This document shows positions 27,619 to 37,340 of a DNA stretch of 64,000 nucleotides, piece by piece. Origin of the DNA: Coemansia sp. RSA 1200 (lineage: Eukaryota; Kickxellomycota; Kickxellomycetes; Kickxellales; Kickxellaceae); assembly GCA_027578915.1 (NCBI GenBank), contig JANBTT010000073.1, forward strand, positions 17,873 through 81,872. Reading direction: 5' to 3'. The notes beneath the pieces were generated by a model that did no database searches, was not told where the DNA came from, and saw only the letters and a program-made list of their open reading frames with translations. How positions within the stretch are numbered: the first letter of the stretch is position 1; each line of letters begins with the position of its first letter. Position numbers and translations under genes: made by a program.

Positions 27619-29691
27619 TTAGTTGATGGAGCTTCTGTAATCAGGCGGTGAGTCTACTCTGCTTGGCGGTCTTCTCCAGAGCCTCCTGTTAAGCCAGTTG
27701 ATAACGCGGTACCTCTGCGGAAGCTGCATTGGTGCGCCAAACGCAAGCATCTCTGCCCGCTTTATTTCGCGCTGTCTTCTTCTCCAGCGGAGATAAAGCC
27801 ATAGAGCTAGTGCCACAGCTGCCAGAATCAAGAACACAAGTAGCGCAATAGCCCAGGGCGGCATCCCGTGGTTGCCCTTCTGGTTGTCTTTTATGCTGTC
27901 AGTGTTTCCTGTACCCTCGTCACTTTCATTGCTGGTTGACGCTTCAGGATATTCGCTGGATTCCACTGCTGTTGGTGTTTTGCTTGGCTCACTTGCAGGT
28001 AGTACTACATCCGCCACTGATACCACAGTATCAGTGGTGTAAATTGTAATAAACTCATAGTCCGTAAACGTTGCCGTGCTTACTGAAGTAAACACATCTC
28101 CAGGCTCTGTAACCGTATCTGTTACATATACCGTGCTTGCATCCAATGCCACAGTCTCTGTAGCAAACATCGCATCACAACTGACTGGATCAACCACAGC
28201 AGTATCTCCAGTAGCAGGCAAATTATTGTAAACGGTTTCAGTAACTGTTACAACCTCACCATTACCGACAGTCAGTATAGACACATCGGTGACAGAAATA
28301 ATAACTGGAGATATAATGCTGTTTGTCGCACCAATCACAGTTGGAACTATTTCTGTGGCAGTTACTGTTACTATGCTCAGCTCAACAGTTGTCAATGTAA
28401 CCATCACCGTTGATGTTGTCAGCAACATCGATGTCTCCGAAACATAATCCGTAACATCAATTGTTGTTGTTTCTGGGATTGTCGTGGTCACCGGATTGAT
28501 TTCCGTTGATGATTGCACGTATGTTGAACTGAAAATATCGGTTTCAATTATGGTGGACAGAACAATACTGGTTACCACTTCTTCTTCCTCCTGGTTGCTT
28601 ACGTTTGCATTTACTGGTGGATCTTCTTGCCAAATGGCTGATGCGGGATCGCTTACTGTAGAGTTGGTGCTTTCCAAAAGATTGGGAGATGATGGCGGTG
28701 GTGGATTTAGAGTATAGTTTCCCATCAGTACAACACCAGCAACGTTTGCTGTGGGTTCTCTCATTTTGTAATTAGCATCGGTTGGTCCTACGTATCCATT
28801 ACCCGTCTGTGTGTTGTATGTCTGAACAGACCCAACTGCAACGCTTTTGATCCATGGAATATAGTTTCGGAGAATAACGTAGTAATTGTAAATCTTGCCA
28901 TCTCCACAGTACCCGTCATCACTGTAGACTACGCTATGGCTAAAAAGCGCACACAGAAGAAGTCCCTGACCCTCTACTGGACCGTATACCGATCCATATG
29001 GCGCCACACAGCTTGCATCAACATATGATTTGAGTGTGGCGGAATTGCAGATAAAGTCTGAAGGGTTTAGCGAATAGATTGCGGATGCTTCAGAGCACGC
29101 GCTAACATCCTGGTCAGCCGGCTTTGCCGTAGTTGTAGCCGGAAGATTAAACTCAAACCCCTTTGGCGAGCCGTTAATCAAACTGCGGTGGTGAAACACA
29201 TTATACTCCCAGTCTTCTATTCTGTCCGAAAGTCCCTTCAGAATACTCACTGCGGGGATCATTGACATCTGGAGAACCGCAATATTGTTTGCAAACGTCT
29301 CTGGATTGTAGTCAGGATGTGGCTTAATATGGTCAACATTAAATAATCTAGGTATTTCTAACTGGAGATTTGGCGATACCACCACCGAATACTTTACATT
29401 CTCGTTCACATTGCCCCCAGCATAATCAATGCAACTAGCAGCGACAATACCTGTATTTTCGTTGCTTATTGCTACCTCGCAGTACGTCTGAGCACTGTTT
29501 CTATATAATATTCCTGTGATAACAGTCGACAGGGTGGTGCTTGGGTCTATTATTAAGCCAGGAATTAGAACAACAGGAACAGGGCTACGCGCATGCAATG
29601 TCTGGTTTGCTGTTTGCCTATTGCCAGCCTGTGCGTGTGTGATATTTAAAAACACTGCAATTAACAAAAGCAGAATATTTAGAGGCTTCAT
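27619..29691 (-). CDS. membrane-anchored S1-fold pseudopeptidase 1
   Basis: 690 residues from the ATG at 29691; the longer frame begins only with TTG. Signal peptide 1-20. A trypsin-like domain (~55-285) keeps the fold landmarks: C71/C87, HPDYNPETFANNIAVLQM, C228...CG and the final helix NYIPWI. All three catalytic residues are replaced: His57-equivalent is Ser86 (AASC), Asp102 is Asn136 (NNIA) and Ser195 is Tyr232 (CVAPYG instead of CxGDSG). A ~300-residue Thr/Val/Ser stalk follows, a membrane helix at ~613-634, and a ~55-residue basic tail ending in a PPDY motif. A non-catalytic surface receptor or adhesin is inferred. Paralogue of the next three genes; closest to 30119-32176. Confidence 0.85.
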   Translation of the reverse strand: MKPLNILLLLIAVFLNITHAQAGNRQTANQTLHARSPVPVVLIPGLIIDPSTTLSTVITGILYRNSAQTYCEVAISNENTGIVAASCIDYAGGNVNENVKYSVVVSPNLQLEIPRLFNVDHIKPHPDYNPETFANNIAVLQMSMIPAVSILKGLSDRIEDWEYNVFHHRSLINGSPKGFEFNLPATTTAKPADQDVSACSEASAIYSLNPSDFICNSATLKSYVDASCVAPYGSVYGPVEGQGLLLCALFSHSVVYSDDGYCGDGKIYNYYVILRNYIPWIKSVAVGSVQTYNTQTGNGYVGPTDANYKMREPTANVAGVVLMGNYTLNPPPPSSPNLLESTNSTVSDPASAIWQEDPPVNANVSNQEEEEVVTSIVLSTIIETDIFSSTYVQSSTEINPVTTTIPETTTIDVTDYVSETSMLLTTSTVMVTLTTVELSIVTVTATEIVPTVIGATNSIISPVIISVTDVSILTVGNGEVVTVTETVYNNLPATGDTAVVDPVSCDAMFATETVALDASTVYVTDTVTEPGDVFTSVSTATFTDYEFITIYTTDTVVSVADVVLPASEPSKTPTAVESSEYPEASTSNESDEGTGNTDSIKDNQKGNHGMPPWAIALLVFLILAAVALALWLYLRWRRRQREIKRAEMLAFGAPMQLPQRYRVINWLNRRLWRRPPSRVDSPPDYRSSIN

Positions 29692-30118
29692 TGCTTTTAA
29701 AATAATAGTTGTAGCATTAATAATACCAAATATTAGAATTGTCAAGAAAGAATGAAATAACAAACGTTAAAAAGTTTAAAAAAATTACGAATAGGTCAGT
29801 GATTGTCAAGAAAATACAAAATGCTTTTTCCATGAACACTGCTAGGAATTTCAAATAACATTCCTTGTCTTTGTGTATGCCATCTTAAACAAGCACATGC
29901 ATGCTCTTTTATTCATTGAAATTAGCAGTGTAATTAGCTTTTTTATACCAAAGGTTTTTATTGTTTTAACCTAGTACTTTTAAAGCACATTGCAAAAAAG
30001 GATTAAAGACAAAGAATAAAGACAAAGTCACAGGCATCATCACCTATAACTGTCGACAAGCATTTGCAGTAAAAACAAATAAAGGAATAAAAACTTAAGA
30101 CATATTGTAAAAAAAAGA
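29692..30118. other. intergenic region between tandem pseudopeptidase genes
   Basis: 427 AT-rich bases containing the promoter of the gene ending at 29691 and the 3' flank of the gene at 30119. Nothing else recognised. Confidence 0.6.
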
Positions 30119-32176
30119 CTAGTACGGATGAGCATCAGCATATTCAGGCGGTGGATCTCTCACATTTTTGGGGTTTCCCCAAATCCTATCATTCAGCCAG
30201 TTGATAACACGATATTTCCGTGGAATGAACATTGGCGCACCAAGTGCAACCATCTCGGCTTGCTCCTTTGCGCGTTGTTTTCTTTTTCTGTAAAGTATAA
30301 ACCACACGACTAGGAATATCAAGGCAAGGGATAAAAGAACAAGTAAGGCAATCATCCATGCTGGTATTCCTTTATCTTCTGTCTGATTGTCCACATCGCT
30401 ATCGACGATTTCGGCGCTGCTTAATTCGCTGGTGACAGTTGATTGCGGCTGTTTGCTAGAAAGGCTCTCTGTAGGCGCAGCCGTGGGCTTTGGCTCAGTT
30501 GACACAATAGTTACTGTTGATACAAATGATTCGGTTGTGTATATCGTAATAAAATCAAAATCTGTGAATGTTGCCGTGGATGTCGACGTTACAGCAGCTT
30601 CTGTCTCTGTCACTACATTTGTTAGATAAACTGTAGCTGCTTCTTCAGTCACAGTTTCTGTAACAGTTATAGTTTGACCGCCAATTGTTTGCACGCTAGC
30701 AGCACCTTCGGATACTACAACTGTATTGTGCACAGTAACTGTTGTAGTTTCAACATTGCCATTGCCAACGGTCATTATAGACACATCAGTAACAGAGATG
30801 ATAAGCGGGGATATAATGCTGTTTGTTGCACCAATTGCTGTGGGGATCACTGCGGTTGCCGTTACAGTCATAATGGAGAGTTCAACTGTTGTACTTGTAA
30901 CCAGAACAGTTGACGTTGTTTCAATCGTTGACGTAGCCAAAACAACATCCGTGGTTTCAAGCGTTGTGGTTTCTGAAATTGTGGCTGTTGCAGACTCTGT
31001 TTCTGTGACTAAATGAACATCGGTTGAGCTGACAATGTCGGTTGTTGTAAAGGTAATCAATTCGGTGCTTACAACATTTTCAACTTCGGACTGCTGGAGA
31101 GCAGCTCTCACCGCAGAAGTTGAAGCGGCTGCAGGCACAGCGCTTACCATTGTTCCTGCTGTATAGTTCCCAACAACATACACGCCAGAAACCGTGTTTC
31201 CTGGATTGTCCATTACATACCCCGAATCAGATGCTGCGGTATACGAGGTTGAGCCACTGATATGGTAGGTAGAAACAGTGGTCTGGCTGACGCTTTCTAT
31301 CCATGGAATGTAGTTGCGAAGAATGAGATAGTAGTTGTAGATGGGACCCTTTCCACAGTAGCCAGATGTACCGTATATGGCGCTATGGCTAAACACAGCG
31401 CCCAGCTGGGCAAGATTGGGGTCTGCAACACCATACACCGAGCCATATGGAGCAACACAGTCTGTATTCACATATGAGGGCACAGTAAGCATGTTACAAA
31501 TGTAGTTGCCCATGTTTGCTGCGTATATAGCAGATGCACTGGTGCATCCACTAGTGTCATCCGCACCAACGTCTACAACGCTGACCTTTGGCTCGTTAAA
31601 TGTATAGGGCATAACATTGGTTAGACTTCTATGCACAAAAAAGTATTGCTTCCATTCGGCTGGCCAGTCAGCTATGGCCTTTGTAAACTCAAAGCCTGGT
31701 ACTGCCGTAAACTGCATAACTGCAATGTTGTTTGCGTAGGTGTCTGGGTTATAATCAGGATGGTGAGTTACCTTTGTAGCCTTGTATGCTCCGCTCACAC
31801 CACTTTCGGTGGTTCCTGTAGATACAAGGACCGTGTACCCGATATTGGGATTAACTTCATTGTTTATATAGTCAAAGCAGCTGGCAGCCGCAATGCCAAT
31901 TGTTTGGCTGCTCATCATTACTTCACAATATGTTTGGCTGTTGTCCTTGTACAGGATAGCAGTTCTGGCATTGGTTATTTCTTCTGTTGGGTTATAGATT
32001 TTACCAACTCCGCCGCTGATGATAGCTGCTTGGCGAATGCCCAGCATGTTTGGCGAGTTATGTAGCGGTTGCATTTGGCCGTTTCCTACAAGCGTAACAT
32101 TTTTGCTAGAGACGGATGTACCAGCAGCCGCCACCAGGCCGACAAGAAAAGATAGACTTGGGGTATATAGCCGCAT
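30119..32176 (-). CDS. membrane-anchored S1-fold pseudopeptidase 2
   Basis: 685 residues from the ATG at 32176, which gives a normal signal peptide (MRLYTPSLSFLVGLVAAAG). An earlier in-frame ATG at 32281 would place 35 hydrophobic residues before it. The trypsin-like domain (~65-300) has C84/C100, AASC with Ser99 for His57, HPDYNPDTYANNIAVMQF with Asn150 for Asp102, and CVAPYGS with Tyr244 for Ser195; it ends in NYIPWI. The Thr/Val stalk shares the block ATNSIISPLIISVTDVSI with pseudopeptidase 1. A membrane helix and a tail similar to its neighbour follow (AEMVALGAPM, KYRVINWLN), ending in PPPEY. It is clearly a tandem duplicate of the downstream gene. Confidence 0.85.
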   Translation of the reverse strand: MRLYTPSLSFLVGLVAAAGTSVSSKNVTLVGNGQMQPLHNSPNMLGIRQAAIISGGVGKIYNPTEEITNARTAILYKDNSQTYCEVMMSSQTIGIAAASCFDYINNEVNPNIGYTVLVSTGTTESGVSGAYKATKVTHHPDYNPDTYANNIAVMQFTAVPGFEFTKAIADWPAEWKQYFFVHRSLTNVMPYTFNEPKVSVVDVGADDTSGCTSASAIYAANMGNYICNMLTVPSYVNTDCVAPYGSVYGVADPNLAQLGAVFSHSAIYGTSGYCGKGPIYNYYLILRNYIPWIESVSQTTVSTYHISGSTSYTAASDSGYVMDNPGNTVSGVYVVGNYTAGTMVSAVPAAASTSAVRAALQQSEVENVVSTELITFTTTDIVSSTDVHLVTETESATATISETTTLETTDVVLATSTIETTSTVLVTSTTVELSIMTVTATAVIPTAIGATNSIISPLIISVTDVSIMTVGNGNVETTTVTVHNTVVVSEGAASVQTIGGQTITVTETVTEEAATVYLTNVVTETEAAVTSTSTATFTDFDFITIYTTESFVSTVTIVSTEPKPTAAPTESLSSKQPQSTVTSELSSAEIVDSDVDNQTEDKGIPAWMIALLVLLSLALIFLVVWFILYRKRKQRAKEQAEMVALGAPMFIPRKYRVINWLNDRIWGNPKNVRDPPPEYADAHPY

Positions 32177-33303
32177 TAATATACAAGATAAAAGGAAATG
32201 TAAATCTAGCGGTATAACAATAAAATGTAGAGAGTAAAGATAAATATTAAAAAAAATAAGGAAACAAGATAAAACTCGCATTGGATTTTGGGTCAGCTAG
32301 TCATATTCTGCCATACGATTTGGCAAACTATACACGGGATAGTCCATTTTGTGCTTTGTGCTTCTACTTTTAAAAGACAAGATGTCTTAATAAAAATAAA
32401 AAATTTAAAAGCTGGAATACATGCTTTTTACACAAAGACTGGCCTCTAGCATTGGTTTTTTTTGTTGTTCATGTTTTAAAAAGCACCAGTAAGATTTATA
32501 GCATTTTCAATTTTGTCTCCTCAAATATTTGTGTTTGGTCTAATAAAAATAAAAGAAACAGACAGATAACAAAATGGAATGCATTGATAAACATGCGCAG
32601 CCTCTTCATAGGTATATTTTAAATATTAATTTATTTATCTATAGACTCAACATATTAAACGGGTATGATAGACAAACCCGTGTAAAAATAAAAAAGTTTG
32701 CTGTTTATATTACACCCAGTCATAATTATTTACTTTTATGTAGCAGCTCTGCCATGTATGCAAACACACACAGTAGCTCTTGGATATACATTTCCAAACG
32801 CAAGGTGTTATTGCTCTGTCTGGTACTACAGAAATACAAAAAGTAAACCCCCTTTATAGGTCATCAGTCTTGGAAAAAAAGATAACAAAAGCAAGTGACC
32901 TTGATAAACAGCTTTGTAATAAGGAAAGATTTAATACTTGCTAAAGAAGAGATTGCAAAAGGAAACTGTTTCTTTTGTTATTTCTCAAGCAATTTAAGTG
33001 TCAAATAGGCAAGTAAAACAATTATTTTTATTCTTCATTATGCGAAAATATGGCGCAACCCAAAAAAGTGCAGAAAAGGACGATGTACAACGGCCAGGAT
33101 GATAGCAAAAACAAGAAATTGGAAGGAATGCTATTTATTATCTTAATAAAAGCCATGTTTGAATAGAAAGTTTATAGTGTTGCTTTATTAACTCGTAATC
33201 TTCATGTATTATTATTTTTTTAATTATTTTATATAACATCAGCATTGTTATTGTTACTATTATGATAGGTTGTAGTGCTTAAGCCTATTTTATTTTTCTA
33301 ATA
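32177..33303. other. divergent intergenic region in the pseudopeptidase cluster
   Basis: 1,127 AT-rich bases between the start codons of pseudopeptidases 2 (minus) and 3 (plus), the centre of the cluster. A 90-codon plus frame (32574-32846) is AT-rich and without features. No repeat or RNA gene recognised. Confidence 0.6.
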
Positions 33304-34992
33304 ATGAACCTTTATTGTTTGGTATTGCTTTTTATCACACTCGGCAGTTTACGTTATACAAAAGTAGCTGGAGATACATTAGACCACAATCGAACAACAG
33401 CTAGTAGTGTACAAGAACCAGTGGCGGGTTCGGCGGTATTGAAGCGCGGTGACACTACTTCTTCCTTTAATTCCTTTGTGTCGACCCTTCATGACGGAAT
33501 TTTAATGCGCAATGGCCAGCAGACATTCTGCGGCGTCATTCCGTTTACCCAAGAGCATGCGTTTGTAGCAGCCAATTGCTTTGGACCTGAAGCCACGGAG
33601 AATGACATTACAACCGGGTACCAGGTTATGTTATCGGGCCCCGGGTACGAAACACCGAGGCCTATTGGCATAACGGGGGTGGCGATAAACAAACACTATA
33701 ATAATAGCACGTTTGCAAACAACATTGCCATTCTTACGCTCGACAATGCTGGCGGACAAACAACGACGCTTGAAACAAAAATAGGTGACCTGCCCTCGGA
33801 GTGGCCATACTACTATTTTGTGCAGCACAGTCTAACGGAGAACCTGGGACAGTGGAACAGTATTGGGACTGCTGGATCAAGCCCAACTGTCAACTTCAAT
33901 CCATGCACGGAGTCATCTTCTCTTTTCGGCGCAAACAAGGAAGCCCTGATCTGTAGCACACTGCTGCGTAGGTCGTTTATTCATCTGGAATGCAATACGC
34001 CGTACAAGTATGTTGTGGGGTCAGACAGCCTGAACAACAGCGCCATCATTGCCCTGTACAGCTACAGCTCAATCCCAAGCACGGCGTTCAACGGGTTCTG
34101 TAGCAACGATGGCGGGATTATGAACTTTTACACCAACTTGATGAACTACATACCGTGGGCGGAGCGGGTAGTCAACGAGTCGATTCAGCGGTTCCACACG
34201 TCCACCAACAACTACAAGGAAACAAGCGATGCCGACTACTCAATGGTTATGCCTGGGCCCAAGGCGGAAAACAATGGCGCCCAGATCTACGGGTTCTACG
34301 GAATTGACCAAAGCATTCTTGGGCTAGACAGTTTAAACGACAAGAAGAGCACCAATGTGGAAAACACGGCTGGTAGTCAAGCAGACGAGAACGGCGGGAA
34401 CAAGTCCTGCAGCATTGCAAGCATGCTGACGGTGACCGAGTACCAAACAGCACCAAGCGATAACGCCAATTACGGCACAGTGGCAGACGGCTCGGTGTAT
34501 CTGTCAGAGACTACAGACCCGCTTGGCAATATCAAGACATACACGTTTACCCGAGGACCGCAGCCCACAAATCCATCCGGTACTGGAGACAAGAACAGCA
34601 ACTGCAACGTGGCAACAACCACGGTATATGTGGGTATGGCTGCAATTACCGCCACAGATAACCTGCATAGCACACTTGATAACGAAGATGCTGGCGATGC
34701 AGAAGCATCCACTGATTCGGACCCAACCAGCGATGAGTCGAATGGCGGCGACAAACGGTCGGGCGGTCTTTCACACGGAGCGGCGATAGCTATAGTGGTT
34801 GTGACGATGGCTGCTGTTGTTTTGGCAGGACTGGGATACTATGTGCTGAGAAGACGGAGAAAACAGAAGGCGCAAAGGGAGCTGGAACAGGCGGACAATA
34901 TTGGTCCCGCATTGGGACAAACACAGATCCAGATCCAGGCACCCCAGCAGCCATATCATACGCGCTATAACTTTACCAGCTACATTTTTTGA
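33304..34992 (+). CDS. membrane-anchored S1-fold pseudopeptidase 3
   Basis: 562 residues from the ATG at 33304. Signal peptide ~1-23. The trypsin-like domain (~55-290) has AANC with Asn91 for His57, TFANNIAILTL with Asn140 for Asp102, and CNTPYKY with Tyr234 for Ser195. Family landmarks are CTESSSLFGANKEALIC and the end YIPWA. A Ser/Thr/Asp/Asn-rich stalk (~345-488) leads to a membrane helix (~492-513, AAIAIVVVTMAAVVLAGLGYYVL) and a short tail that begins RRRRKQKAQ and is Gln/Pro-rich with no PPxY. The same inactivation pattern as its neighbours argues for constraint, not decay. Confidence 0.85.
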   Translation: MNLYCLVLLFITLGSLRYTKVAGDTLDHNRTTASSVQEPVAGSAVLKRGDTTSSFNSFVSTLHDGILMRNGQQTFCGVIPFTQEHAFVAANCFGPEATENDITTGYQVMLSGPGYETPRPIGITGVAINKHYNNSTFANNIAILTLDNAGGQTTTLETKIGDLPSEWPYYYFVQHSLTENLGQWNSIGTAGSSPTVNFNPCTESSSLFGANKEALICSTLLRRSFIHLECNTPYKYVVGSDSLNNSAIIALYSYSSIPSTAFNGFCSNDGGIMNFYTNLMNYIPWAERVVNESIQRFHTSTNNYKETSDADYSMVMPGPKAENNGAQIYGFYGIDQSILGLDSLNDKKSTNVENTAGSQADENGGNKSCSIASMLTVTEYQTAPSDNANYGTVADGSVYLSETTDPLGNIKTYTFTRGPQPTNPSGTGDKNSNCNVATTTVYVGMAAITATDNLHSTLDNEDAGDAEASTDSDPTSDESNGGDKRSGGLSHGAAIAIVVVTMAAVVLAGLGYYVLRRRRKQKAQRELEQADNIGPALGQTQIQIQAPQQPYHTRYNFTSYIF

Positions 34993-35670
34993 ATGGAAAA
35001 TAACGAAATGTATCAATTTATCTACGCAATAAAGCTTTTTACGGGGGATTTTTTTTAACTCATGACAATTGGAAAGGGTCAAAAGACGGTCTTTATTTCT
35101 TTTTCTTCCTTTTCTTTCGTGTTTCCCTTTTTAGCTCCTTTCTTTTATTTCTTCATTTACGTTTGCTTATGAAAAAAGGAAACAGCAAAAGCATGCCGGT
35201 CTTTATAGCAATGTAATGAGAAAAGAAAACCGTTCTAGCAATAAAGGGAGAAATAAGACTTTTATTTACTTTTTTCTTCACGTACTTGTTCTTTCGCCAA
35301 TGTTAGCTTTATGGCAATAAGAAGACCCCATGTGCTTTTGTTTTTTGTAGAATTTTAATTTCCATCCTTAGTCTCTGTCAATAAACAAGAAATAAATGGA
35401 AAACTTGCTTAAAGCATCAAGAATAAGGTTTTGCTTCTTATATCCTGCTCTCTCTTCTCGCGTTTTCCGCACATTTGCATTTTTATATCATTATTATTAC
35501 TGTTATTATCAACATTTATCAAGAAATATATCTATATTATTAACATTCCATTGCCACTTTTCCACATTTACTAATTTAATTACATATTCATTTATTGTTA
35601 GGCATAGCAGGTTAGTCATTTGAAAAAAGGAGTAATATTTATACCTGTTTATCCCATCTCGCCACCCAAA
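34993..35670. other. intergenic region
   Basis: 678 AT-rich bases between pseudopeptidases 3 and 4, both plus strand. AATAAA lies at 35028. Several T/C-rich tracts precede the ATG at 35671. Confidence 0.6.
35028..35033 (+). terminator. polyadenylation signal AATAAA after pseudopeptidase 3
   Basis: AATAAA 35 bases after the stop codon. Confidence 0.6.
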
Positions 35671-37152
35671 ATGATTGTTGGCAAAACAGTGGTGGGGCTG
35701 ATGGCAGCAGGACTGTCCACGGTGATGGCATCGGCGGTTGAAAGCGGAGCTGGAGCTGGAGCCGGAGCAGCAGGGCTGTTTGCGCGCAGCACCAACAGCA
35801 CCAACGACCTGAACGGATTCAAGGGCGCGCTGCTGCTGAAGAACGGGAGGCAGACGTCGTGCGAGGTGGCGCTGATGGACAACAGCTACGGGTTTGTGGC
35901 AGCCAACTGTCTGGACTACCAGGCCACAAGCAGTAGCAGCAATGGCACTGCTGCAATGGGCGGACTGCTGCAGCTCAACCAGACGACGGAGTACACGGTG
36001 ATGGTGTCGCAGGGATTTGTCGGCGCGTTTGCCACGCTGGGAGTCAGCAGGGTGACCCCCAATGCGCAGTACGACCCGGTGTCGTTTGCCAACAATGTTG
36101 CGCTGGTGGAGTTTGGCGCAGGCAGCGGAAATGCGGATTCGTTTGTCAACTACATCGCGTCGTGGCGGCCCGAATGGAGCTCCATGTACTACGTGCGCAG
36201 GGCGCTCAACACTGCAACCAACTCGAGCTGGACGCAGCCAGCCATGGCGACATCTGCTATTGACACCACCAATAATGGTGGGTGCGCGGCAGCCAACACG
36301 CTGTTTGCTCTCAACACGCAGGACCTGCTGTGCAGCACGACGATGGCAGCCAACGTATTCAACGCATCGTGCGCTATTCCCTTCGGCTCCGTCTACGGCG
36401 TGGTTGGCGCCAACACTGCCGTTGCCGCGCTGTACAGCCACAGCGCGGTGGCTACCGGCGACTCCCAACCACAGTCCGAGCCGTTCTGCCGCGGATCCAC
36501 CACGTACAACTACTACATCGTGCTCCAGCACTACGTGCACTGGGCAATGGAGCTGATGGGCCGGAAGGCGCCCGTGTTCCACTCCCATCTTGCCGAGTAC
36601 TCGGAGGTCCTGGATCCAAACTACTCGATGGCCGTTCCCTCGCCAAAGTCCGTTGCCGGATACACCGTCTACGGCGGCGACCTCTACAACCTGCAGCCGC
36701 CGGCCGGCTCCCTTCAAGAAGAAGCTGCAGGCAAGAAGAAGCTGTCCGGCGGCGCGGTGGCCGGCATTGTGCTGGCGCTGCTTGCGCTGCTTGCGCTTCT
36801 GGCTGGGCTTTTCCTGTGGCGGAGGATGCGGAAGCTCAAGAGCAACAGGGTGCGCAGGTGGTGGTTCTTTGGCCGCTTTGACAACTCGGACGAGAAAAGA
36901 GAGCAGCAGGACCAATTGCCGCCCAGGGAGCTTATGGACGACCTCGAGTACGCGCCCCACGCCAGACGCAGCAAGGACAGCTGGGACGGCGCCGCTGATC
37001 TGATGGACCAGAACACCGTGATCGGATCTAGCGACAGCACGCCGCCGCATCCGCTGAAGCTCAAGAGCGGCAGTTTCAGCGACAGCGAGGACGAGAGGAG
37101 CCCCAGACGTGGCAAGGCTGGCGGCTCCCCATCGTATGCCATCGAGTTCTAA
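35671..37152 (+). CDS. membrane-anchored S1-fold pseudopeptidase 4
   Basis: 493 residues from the ATG at 35671; the longer frame from 35620 starts with TTG. Signal peptide ~1-22 (MIVGKTVVGLMAAGLSTVMASA). The trypsin-like domain (~45-300) has AANC with Asn79 for His57, SFANNVALVEF with Asn142 for Asp102, and CAIPFGS with Phe238 for Ser195; landmarks are CAAANTLFALNTQDLLC and YVHWA. The stalk is almost absent. A membrane helix (~368-388) is followed by a ~105-residue tail with acidic Ser sites (SFSDSEDE) that could be CK2 sites, but no PPxY. Far more GC-rich in coding than copies 1 and 2, so an older or differently evolving member. Confidence 0.85.
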   Translation: MIVGKTVVGLMAAGLSTVMASAVESGAGAGAGAAGLFARSTNSTNDLNGFKGALLLKNGRQTSCEVALMDNSYGFVAANCLDYQATSSSSNGTAAMGGLLQLNQTTEYTVMVSQGFVGAFATLGVSRVTPNAQYDPVSFANNVALVEFGAGSGNADSFVNYIASWRPEWSSMYYVRRALNTATNSSWTQPAMATSAIDTTNNGGCAAANTLFALNTQDLLCSTTMAANVFNASCAIPFGSVYGVVGANTAVAALYSHSAVATGDSQPQSEPFCRGSTTYNYYIVLQHYVHWAMELMGRKAPVFHSHLAEYSEVLDPNYSMAVPSPKSVAGYTVYGGDLYNLQPPAGSLQEEAAGKKKLSGGAVAGIVLALLALLALLAGLFLWRRMRKLKSNRVRRWWFFGRFDNSDEKREQQDQLPPRELMDDLEYAPHARRSKDSWDGAADLMDQNTVIGSSDSTPPHPLKLKSGSFSDSEDERSPRRGKAGGSPSYAIEF

Positions 37153-37340
37153 GACCTTCAGCATCCAGCCCACTCTTCCATTACAGCTTGAGTCCATTCT
37201 CTTTTCATTCCCATTTTATATTTTCCAACATCTGACAGAATATATATTCCGCATGGCTATATTCCACCTTAAATGCCACCCCAGCATCCATGCTCGCAGG
37301 CTGAGAAAGAGAGAGAAAAGATAAAAAAATGCGCCTTGCT

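Noticed and set aside
27619..37152. Annotation of the four paralogues as active trypsins
   Set aside because: His, Asp and Ser positions are all substituted and the GDSG loop is absent in every copy.
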